This document shows, piece after piece, positions 54,584 through 61,966 of a DNA stretch of 64,000 nucleotides (its first letter is position 1; each line of letters opens with the position of its first letter). Location: assembly GCA_964518875.1 (NCBI GenBank), contig CAZFHI010000002.1, positions 91,428 to 155,427 of the forward strand. The letters are read 5' to 3'. The notes under the pieces are model-generated. The model was not told the DNA's origin and made no database searches. It was given only the letters and a program-made list of their open reading frames with translations. The DNA is from DTU024 sp964518875 (GTDB taxonomy: Bacteria > Bacillota > Clostridia > Christensenellales > Aristaeellaceae). A program made the position numbers and the translations under genes.

Positions 54584-55890
54584 TGCCAAATCCACAGATC
54601 GGGGTTATCATTTTGATAGGGACTCTACTAACATTAATGCTGATTCGTGTACCAATTGCGTTTTCTCTTGGAATTTCAGCCGTATGTGCAGCTTTATATT
54701 TAAACATTCCATTAATCAATCTTTTTATGAAGATGGTTACCAGTTTACAAAATTTTGTTATTATCGCTTGCCCATTCTTTGTCATTATGGCTCAATTTAT
54801 GTGCGATGGTGGTATTACAAAAAAACTTATGAAGTTTTGTAATTTAATTGTGGGACGAATTCCAGGTGGTACTGCTATGGTTAATATTCTTGTTTCTATG
54901 CTGTTTGGTGGAATATCCGGTTCTTCAAATGCGGATGTTTCATCTATTGGTGCAATGCTTATTCCCGCTATGATCGACGAAGGATATGATGCAGACTACT
55001 CTGTAGCAGTTACCGTTACATCTTCTTTGGAAGGTGTTTTGATCCCCCCTAGTCAGAATATGTTGTATTATGCGGTGGCGTCCGCCAGCGGTATTTCTAT
55101 CTCTACACTTTTAATAACCGGATATATACCTGGTGTTCTACTTACACTGGGGCTGATGATTCCTGCATTCATAATTGCAAAAAAACGCAGATATCCACTT
55201 AGTGAAAAAGTACCGCGCCAGCAGGCGTTACGCATTTCGATGGAAGCACTTATTGGTTTATTTGCTATTATTATAGTAATTGTCGGTACAACCACCGGCG
55301 TTTGCTCTGCAACAGAATCCGCAGCGCTGGCCGCAGTCTATGCATTGATTGTTGCAGCGTTCGTGTATCGTTCACTGACTTTAAAACAGTTTTTTGCAGC
55401 ATTAATGAGTGCTGTGCCTATAATGGCAATGTCCCTTGCTATTATCGCAACTTCAAATGCGTTCAGTTTGGTTATGAGCTATTTGAATGTACCCACCATG
55501 CTTGCAAATGCGCTGCTTTCTTTTTCTAGTAATCCTAACGTTATTCTTGGCCTTATGCTGTTGATGATGATTTTACTTGGATGTTTTATGGATATGGGCG
55601 TTTTAATACTTATATCAACTCCAATTTTCTATCCAATTGCTGTTAATTCATTAGGTATTAATCCATATCATTTTGGCGTTGTTCTTGTGTTCGGTTTTGC
55701 TATCGGGCTTTGTACGCCCCCGGTAGGAACTTCGCTTTTTATCGGCTGTCGGCTGGGAAACATTTCGGTTGAAGAATCTATTGGAGCTTTAATACCATTT
55801 TATATTGTAATGTTCATATTGCTTCTAGTCTTCGCTTATGTTCCTGAGGTTACATTATGGCTTCCAAGAACTCTTGGCCTTATTACATGA
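54583..55890 (+). CDS. TRAP transporter large membrane subunit (DctM)
   Basis: 435 aa, the usual size, with about 11-12 helices. Family stretches are GGISGSSNADVSSIG near 105-120, IPPSQNMLYYA near 150, ATESAALAAVYAL near 240 and TPPVGTSLFIG near 370. It drives solute uptake with a sodium or proton gradient. It overlaps dctQ by one base. Confidence 0.92.
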   Translation: MPNPQIGVIILIGTLLTLMLIRVPIAFSLGISAVCAALYLNIPLINLFMKMVTSLQNFVIIACPFFVIMAQFMCDGGITKKLMKFCNLIVGRIPGGTAMVNILVSMLFGGISGSSNADVSSIGAMLIPAMIDEGYDADYSVAVTVTSSLEGVLIPPSQNMLYYAVASASGISISTLLITGYIPGVLLTLGLMIPAFIIAKKRRYPLSEKVPRQQALRISMEALIGLFAIIIVIVGTTTGVCSATESAALAAVYALIVAAFVYRSLTLKQFFAALMSAVPIMAMSLAIIATSNAFSLVMSYLNVPTMLANALLSFSSNPNVILGLMLLMMILLGCFMDMGVLILISTPIFYPIAVNSLGINPYHFGVVLVFGFAIGLCTPPVGTSLFIGCRLGNISVEESIGALIPFYIVMFILLLVFAYVPEVTLWLPRTLGLIT

Positions 55891-55935
55891 ATAAAAGACT
55901 TTATTTAATTAGACATTTTAAGAAAGGATAATTTA

Positions 55936-56700
55936 ATGATAAAAGACTACATGGTAAACAAACTTAGAGTGCGCATTTTTCAAACTGAACAGCAAATGGG
56001 AGATTGCGCCGGTAAAGATATTGCAGATTGTATTCGGGCAGCACAGCAAGAAAAAGAAGAAATCAACATTATTTTTGCTGCTGCACCTTCACAAAACAAG
56101 ATGCTTGCAAAAATGTGTTCGGAACCAGGAATAGAATGGGAACGTATCAATGCTTTTCATATGGATGAATACATTGGTCTTGATGAAAATCATCCGGCAA
56201 GCTTTCGTAATTTCTTGAATAGAACTATTTTCGAGCATTTCCCCTTTAAATCTGTAAATTTGATTGATGGTAACGCCGAAAATATCAGTTTTGAAACAGA
56301 GCGTTACTCAAATTTACTGAACGAGCATCCCGCTGATATATGTATACTTGGTGTAGGTGAAAATGGACATATAGCTTTTAACGATCCTTGTGTTGCAGAC
56401 TTTAACGACCCTGAAATGGTGAAAGCCGTTGTATTGGATGAGTGTTGCCGCAACCAACAGGTTAATGATGGATGTTTTCCTAAATTAGAAGACGTACCAT
56501 TACGCGCGATTACATTAACAATACCTACGCTGTGCAGGGCGCAGTATATGTTCTGTTCTGTACCACATGCTACAAAAGCGGTGGCCATTAAAAATATGCT
56601 GGATGGTAATGTAAGTATAGATTGCCCGGCGTCAATACTGACCCGACATGAAAATGCGTATTTATATACTGATAGTGCTGCGGCGTCTCTAATTATATAG
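55936..56700 (+). CDS. nagB: Glucosamine-6-phosphate deaminase
   Basis: 254 aa. Signatures are NAFHMDEYIGLDENHPASF (catalytic HMDEY) near 73 and ILGVGENGHIAFNDP near 135. The enzyme converts glucosamine-6-phosphate into fructose-6-phosphate and ammonia. It lies 45 bp after dctM and just before nagA, so imported amino sugar can enter glycolysis. Confidence 0.93.
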   Translation: MIKDYMVNKLRVRIFQTEQQMGDCAGKDIADCIRAAQQEKEEINIIFAAAPSQNKMLAKMCSEPGIEWERINAFHMDEYIGLDENHPASFRNFLNRTIFEHFPFKSVNLIDGNAENISFETERYSNLLNEHPADICILGVGENGHIAFNDPCVADFNDPEMVKAVVLDECCRNQQVNDGCFPKLEDVPLRAITLTIPTLCRAQYMFCSVPHATKAVAIKNMLDGNVSIDCPASILTRHENAYLYTDSAAASLII

Positions 56701-56723
56701 GTCCTATGCGAGAGGAGAAGCAA

Positions 56724-57908
56724 GTGCATATATTGATCAAAGACGCAAAGATTATTTTGGAAAACCGCATTTTAGACGGATATATTGCGATAGAAGATGG
56801 AAAGATTGTTGAAATTGGAAAAACCGTTTCAAGCAATAGAGAATCTAAAGTCTTAACTCTAGGCGGAAATTATCTTGCACCAGGTTTTATAGAAATACAT
56901 ACCCATGGTGCTGGTGGATTTGATTTTATGGATGGTACAGCCCAAGCTGTCAGCCAAGCGGCATTAACTCACCTAACCCATGGGACAACGACGCTTTATC
57001 CTACAACGTTGGCAGCATCTAAAGAAGAAATATTTCAAAGTATAGATGCCTTTCGTATTGGGCGTAAATCAATTACAGATGGACCTAATATGCCAGGCTT
57101 GCACATGGAAGGACCTTATATAAGTATTAAGCAAAAAGGCGCAATCGATCCACGCTATATTCGTAATCCTGATCCATCAGAATATGAGGAGTTTTTACAA
57201 TATGGAAAAGGCTTGATTTCCCGTTGGACAGTGGCTCCTGAGCTACCGGGTGTACTTTCGTTTGTAAAACGTTTGCGAGAAGAAAATATTGTTGTTTCAA
57301 TGGGGCATACAGATGCTGAATACAGCGAAATTTTAGCTGCGTATAAATCTGGAGTAACACATGTAACACATTTATACTCCGCCATGTCTTCTATGGTGCG
57401 TCGTAATGGTTTCCGTTTTCCTGGCCTAGTAGAAAGTGCATTTTGTATTGAAGGATTGACGGTAGAGGTAATAGCTGACGGATGTCATTTGCCGCCAGCA
57501 ATACTTCGCATGGTTTATCGTGTTATGGGGCCGGAACGCGTAGCGCTCACGTGTGATTCTATGCGGTGTGCAGCACAGGATGTGACCGAGTCTATACTTG
57601 GTAGCATGGAAAATGGTCAGCGTGTTATCATTGAAGATGGAGTTGCGAAAATGCCTGATCGTATGGCTTTTGCGGGTAGTATAGCAACAGACGATCGTCT
57701 CGTTAGAGTGATGCGCAATGATGCTGGTGTCCCGCTTTGTGACAGTATAAGGATGATGTCGCTTACTCCCGCCACCATAATGGGAATAGCTGATCAAACT
57801 GGCAGTATTGATATAGGAAAAGATGCGGATTTGGTGTGCTTTGATGATAATATCAATGTTCTCGGCACAATGGTTAAGGGAAAGCCACACGGAATATTTG
57901 TACAGTAA
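56724..57908 (+). CDS. nagA: N-acetylglucosamine-6-phosphate deacetylase
   Basis: 394 aa from a GTG start at 56724, chosen for the GAGAGGAG site before it; an upstream ATG at 56706 lacks one. The amidohydrolase barrel has EIHTHGAGGFDFMDG, HMEGPY, SMGHTDA and HLYSAM metal and substrate motifs, with the catalytic Asp in ATDDRL. It removes acetate from GlcNAc-6-P to feed NagB. The order nagB-nagA and close spacing show an operon with the TRAP genes. Confidence 0.93.
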   Translation: MHILIKDAKIILENRILDGYIAIEDGKIVEIGKTVSSNRESKVLTLGGNYLAPGFIEIHTHGAGGFDFMDGTAQAVSQAALTHLTHGTTTLYPTTLAASKEEIFQSIDAFRIGRKSITDGPNMPGLHMEGPYISIKQKGAIDPRYIRNPDPSEYEEFLQYGKGLISRWTVAPELPGVLSFVKRLREENIVVSMGHTDAEYSEILAAYKSGVTHVTHLYSAMSSMVRRNGFRFPGLVESAFCIEGLTVEVIADGCHLPPAILRMVYRVMGPERVALTCDSMRCAAQDVTESILGSMENGQRVIIEDGVAKMPDRMAFAGSIATDDRLVRVMRNDAGVPLCDSIRMMSLTPATIMGIADQTGSIDIGKDADLVCFDDNINVLGTMVKGKPHGIFVQ

Positions 57909-57924
57909 AAATAATGAGGTTTTT

Positions 57925-59202
57925 ATGAAAAAAGCAGAAATACGTAAATTGTTTGGATTTTATGAAAATGAATTGACCAATCAGATTTTATCGTTTTGGT
58001 TACCCAAATGTATAGATACAAAGTATGGCGGCTACTTAAATTGTTACGACAATCGTGGTGAAACGCTTGTTAGCTATGATAAATACATATGGAGTCAAGG
58101 ACGCTTCGTATGGATGTTTGCTAAATTAGCTAATCTATATGCTCCAATATTTACATCCAATCAGAGAACATATTTTCTTGATATTGCAAAAAACGGATGT
58201 GAATTTTTAATGAAGCATTGCTTGATTGGCGAGGACGATTGGCGATGTACTTTCTTAGTAGAACGAAACGGTACACCAAAATATGTTAACGGTTCTAATG
58301 TACTGGATATGAGTATTTATGCCGATTGTTTTGCGGTAATTGGTATAGCTAAATATTCAGAAGTTGCAAATGACGATGAAGCTTATGTTTTTGCAAAGCA
58401 TTTATATGATTCTATTATTAAGCGTATTCATAGTGGAACCTTCAATACTTTGCCTTATCCTCTTTCAGATGGGTACCGAGCTCATGGCATCCCAATGATC
58501 TTATCAAATGTAAGCAAGGAGCTTTATGATGCGGCACTACAGCTTTCTAGAGAAGACTGTTCAGAATTGTTAAAAAAAATAGAGGGTTTTACTCATGATA
58601 TATTGCTAAATTTTACGGATGAAAATGATGTAATTCACGAAGTTATTAGCTCGGATAATAATTTCTTCCCAGACATTTTAGGACAACACGCCAATCCTGG
58701 ACATACCATTGAAGATATGTGGTTCATGATAGATGCTGCCGAGTTACTCAAAAAAGAAGAAATTGAGCAGCGAGCTTGTGCAATCGTAAAAAAAGCACTT
58801 GAGATCGGATGGGATAATGAATTTGGCGGGATACTTCACTTTTGCGGTTTGACAGGCGGAGAACCAGTCGGCTGTCCCGGGGAAACGAAAGATGAACTAA
58901 TGAACCGACAATTGTCAGGTTGGAGTGATAAGCTTTGGTGGGTTCATTCTGAAGCGTTATATACAACACTTCTATGTTATGATCGAACAGGTGATGAAGA
59001 ATTTTTAAAATGGCACGATAAAGTGTTTGATTATGTATTCAAAACTTTTCCGAACCGTGATCCCGAAATTCGAGAATGGATACAGATTCGTAAAAGGGAT
59101 GGAACTCCACAGGATAAGATAGTTGCTCTACCGGTCAAAGATCCATTTCATATTACTAGAAACTTATGTTTGATACTAGAGTTATTAAATAGAAAGCTAT
59201 AA
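57925..59202 (+). CDS. N-acylglucosamine 2-epimerase family protein
   Basis: 425 aa from ATG 57925, 16 bp after nagA; a longer frame reaching back into nagA is rejected. An (alpha/alpha)6 barrel epimerase: KYIWSQGRFVWMFA near 54, NGTPKYVNGSNVLDMSIYAD, ANPGHTIEDMWFM near 285, and SDKLWWVHSEA near 365 holding a catalytic His. The family interconverts GlcNAc and ManNAc, or epimerises related sugars. In this operon it fits conversion of ManNAc to GlcNAc, but a kinase would then be needed before NagA, and none is present in the window. Confidence 0.87.
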   Translation: MKKAEIRKLFGFYENELTNQILSFWLPKCIDTKYGGYLNCYDNRGETLVSYDKYIWSQGRFVWMFAKLANLYAPIFTSNQRTYFLDIAKNGCEFLMKHCLIGEDDWRCTFLVERNGTPKYVNGSNVLDMSIYADCFAVIGIAKYSEVANDDEAYVFAKHLYDSIIKRIHSGTFNTLPYPLSDGYRAHGIPMILSNVSKELYDAALQLSREDCSELLKKIEGFTHDILLNFTDENDVIHEVISSDNNFFPDILGQHANPGHTIEDMWFMIDAAELLKKEEIEQRACAIVKKALEIGWDNEFGGILHFCGLTGGEPVGCPGETKDELMNRQLSGWSDKLWWVHSEALYTTLLCYDRTGDEEFLKWHDKVFDYVFKTFPNRDPEIREWIQIRKRDGTPQDKIVALPVKDPFHITRNLCLILELLNRKL

Positions 59203-59326
59203 ACGTTTTATTTTGTTTTGAATAAGCACATAAGAGTAATGTACACTAAATTGTTGTAAAAAGAGGTGAGCCAAAGCAATCTTTTCAGTATAATAGAATA
59301 GTCAAAAAGAACTAAAAAAGATCAGA

Positions 59327-60490
59327 ATGGCTCAAATTAATCTTACACTAGAAAATAAATTTCTTTTCTTAAAACGCATTTTTTACATGAAGACAGGAAG
59401 CAAAAAAAGAAATTTGTTGAAAAGTTAATAGGTGCCGCGCTTAATTCCTAAGCTGAATAGGCTGTTAGAATCTCTTTACACGAACTAAGTGAAGAGCAAG
59501 AGACTTACTGGAACAGCTATTGTGAGAGGTTTATCACAAATATAGTAGGAACATTGAATCTGCATATTCCTAAATTTAGGAACGGGAATTTTTCGACGCA
59601 ACTTTTGGGATAGTATCAAATAAGCGAACAGACATTAATGTTAAGCCTAATGTAAATGGCAATCCACGGAGTTTCAACACGCAAGATGAGTGAAAAATAT
59701 AGAAAAGCTATGCGGACATTAATTTTCATCCCAGGCTATACCTAATCTATGTAAAGATTTAGATGCTGAGGTAGAAGCTTTTCGTAACCGTTTGCTTAAT
59801 TGTGCCAGTTATCCATTTCTCATAGCAGATGCTACTTATGTCCGTGTACATAATGAGAGGCGCTGTGTAATTAGCGTTGGTCTTTTTATTGTCGTTGGTG
59901 TAAAAAAAACGGCGTAAGAGAATTGTTAAATTTTTCCGTATCTGAAAAAGAATCGGAGAATATTTGGGAAAAAGTTTTTCAGTCAATGAAAGCATGTAGT
60001 CTAAAAAGAATTCAACTTATGACCAGTTATACTAACTATGGAATTTAAAAAGCCATAATCTATTAATTCCCAGAAAACAGATAACAGCGACGCAGACTTA
60101 TTTTTATTTTAATATACTTGATTAATGTCCTTCCCGATTAAAACCGGAGTTGAAACAAGCCTTATGAGTAAGTATAAAGCGCCTGCCATATAGCAGCGCA
60201 AATCAAAGCGTGATGAAATCATTGAAAACATAAGAATTTTGCTAATAAAGCTATAAAAATTTTATAAGAAGGCTGGAATGATATTACATCTATATACGTT
60301 TTCCCGTCGGAGCTACGCACAAAAACTAAAAACTTCCAATATCATCGAGATAGTCAATGAAAATCTCAAGCCGCGAGAATATGTAATTGGGATTTATCCT
60401 AATGAAGCAAGTAATATGCGGCTTATGTGTACGATACTAATCGAACTTAATAAAAAACAGCATCAAAGAAAATATATGAATTTATTTGCA
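59327..60490 (+). pseudogene. IS256/Mutator-family transposase pseudogene
   Basis: Pieces of one transposase in order, broken by stops and frameshifts: MAQINLTLEN at 59327, VGTLNLHIPKFRNGNFSTQL near 59550, HGVSTRKMSEKY near 59660, FRNRLLNCASYPFLIADATY near 59780-59830 (the catalytic DATY region), KKNGVRELLNFSVSESEENI near 59905 and the C-terminal LKTSNIIEIVNENLKPREYV and YPNEASNMRL near 60330-60420. It separates the amino-sugar operon from the ADP-ribosylglycohydrolase genes and points to insertion-driven build-up of the island. Confidence 0.8.
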
Positions 60491-60511
60491 TTAACTGGGT
60501 GGAAATTAAGT

Positions 60512-60533
60512 CGCCGTCCTAATTAGGACGGCG
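60512..60533. terminator. Perfect 22-bp palindrome after the dead transposase
   Basis: CGCCGTCCTAA and its exact complement form an 11-bp stem with no loop, or a shorter stem with an AATT loop. There is no T run next to it, so termination is uncertain; it may be an end structure of the element. Confidence 0.4.
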
Positions 60534-60769
60534 GAGACGAAAAAGCTCATTGTAGCGTAGTATTAAACAAATTATACTGAAAAAATTTACACAAACTTTG
60601 TTGATAGAACTAGTTTTTAGCTTCAAAAAGTTTATGTAGTATTTAAATTATATTTTGCTTTATCCTTTCATATGTCTCTTGCTTTCGATACTTTGAAGCA
60701 AGTACTATATAATATTTAGCGTTCCATTTTATGTGTAACAAACTTCCTTTGTCATCTGTCATAGATAAC

Positions 60770-60828
60770 ATACCTCCTTTGATCTTTTACTGTTAGAAAA
60801 ACTATGCATATTTTATCAAAGGAGGTAT
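60770..60828. repeat. 14-bp inverted repeat in the 60.5-60.95 kb gap
   Basis: ATACCTCCTTTGAT (60770-60783) and its exact complement (60815-60828) flank 31 bp. The right arm contains AAAGGAGG, a ribosome-like site. The remaining gap between 60534 and 60955 is AT-rich with no gene. Confidence 0.6.
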
Positions 60829-60955
60829 CTTGTATAAATTTTTCTATCTTCAGCGGCTCTGCAGACTGTTAATTTACGCTAAAGAAAACAATTTATTATC
60901 GGCCTTTCACTTAATCGTTAATAACAAATACATTCAGTTAGAATATTCGGCATAT

Positions 60956-61966
60956 TTATTCCAAGTTTTCTTTTGCATTTTGTATTGCACAATTAGATAG
61001 CTGATCTGCTATTTTAATAATATCAAGTCCTTTTGTGAACTCGAGGCAAGTTCCAGTTGGATAACGAGTTTTTTCTACCCATGATTCTGGAATATTACTA
61101 AGACCACATTTAGCACCTAATATCGCTCCGCAAATTGCACCAATTGTGTCTGCGTCTCTTCCAAAATTTCCAGCAAACGTTACACCAAGACGAAATGATC
61201 CATTACTTAGTTTTAATATTCCAAAAGCTTGAGCTACCGCTTCGCTAACCACTGATTTATAACTACTTCTCAGTTCATCATGCAATGGCATCCAGGCATC
61301 AAGTATTTCACCATTAGCATTTTCAACAATCTGGAGTGCTTTTTTCATTGCATAGTTGAACCAAGTATTTACTGGAGCTGCACTCATTGCTGAATCGATA
61401 ATCTCTTCTATGCTTCCATCTGCCATAGCTGTTGCTACTGCAGCTGCCACCGCTTGAGCACCCCATATTCCCTCTCGATCATGACTAATTTCTGCGTCGA
61501 TCTTTGCAAATTCTTTTGCTTTGTTTATATCTCCAGCCCAAAGAATCCCAATAGGACTTACACGCATAGCTGCACCATCTGAATTATTATATGCATTATA
61601 ACGTCCTGTAAACGGGGGACGCAACCCTCGACGTAAATTCATCGATGCTTCAACTTCACTTGCTCCTCCACGTTTTAACTCATCTTGAACAGCTACGTGA
61701 CTTAACCAATGGTTAACTACATCATCGCTTGTTAGCGAACCTTTGCTATTAATTAATGTAATAGCGGTTAAAATAGCAAATTCTGTATCATCAGTAGACC
61801 AGCTTGCACCTTTATTAAAATCTGCTGTAAAACCATAATTTAATTGATTGTTTTGATTACGCGCAGCATCACCAAAAGAGTCGCCGATAGCTAAACCAAT
61901 TAATGCTCCTCTAGCTCGGTTTTTATAATTCTCAGTATTTTTCAATAATTCTGAACGACTAATCAT
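60956..61966 (-). CDS. ADP-ribosylglycohydrolase family protein
   Basis: 336 aa. The DraG/ARH fold is clear: GALIGLAIGDSFGDA near 19, STDDTEFAILTA near 57 (metal-binding TDDTE), MRVSPIGILWAG near 133, SHDREGIWGAQAVAAAVA near 160 and NFGRDADTIGAICGAILGA near 265 with the late metal Asp pair. The family removes ADP-ribose from proteins or small molecules, or acts on related N-glycosides. Its start overlaps the stop of the preceding ARH gene by eight bases, so the two are co-translated. The substrate is unknown. Confidence 0.88.
   Translation of the reverse strand: MISRSELLKNTENYKNRARGALIGLAIGDSFGDAARNQNNQLNYGFTADFNKGASWSTDDTEFAILTAITLINSKGSLTSDDVVNHWLSHVAVQDELKRGGASEVEASMNLRRGLRPPFTGRYNAYNNSDGAAMRVSPIGILWAGDINKAKEFAKIDAEISHDREGIWGAQAVAAAVATAMADGSIEEIIDSAMSAAPVNTWFNYAMKKALQIVENANGEILDAWMPLHDELRSSYKSVVSEAVAQAFGILKLSNGSFRLGVTFAGNFGRDADTIGAICGAILGAKCGLSNIPESWVEKTRYPTGTCLEFTKGLDIIKIADQLSNCAIQNAKENLE

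Noticed and set aside
57823..57924. Longer N-terminus for the epimerase
   Set aside because: It would overlap the end of nagA in another frame; ATG 57925 has a ribosome site and starts the family homology.
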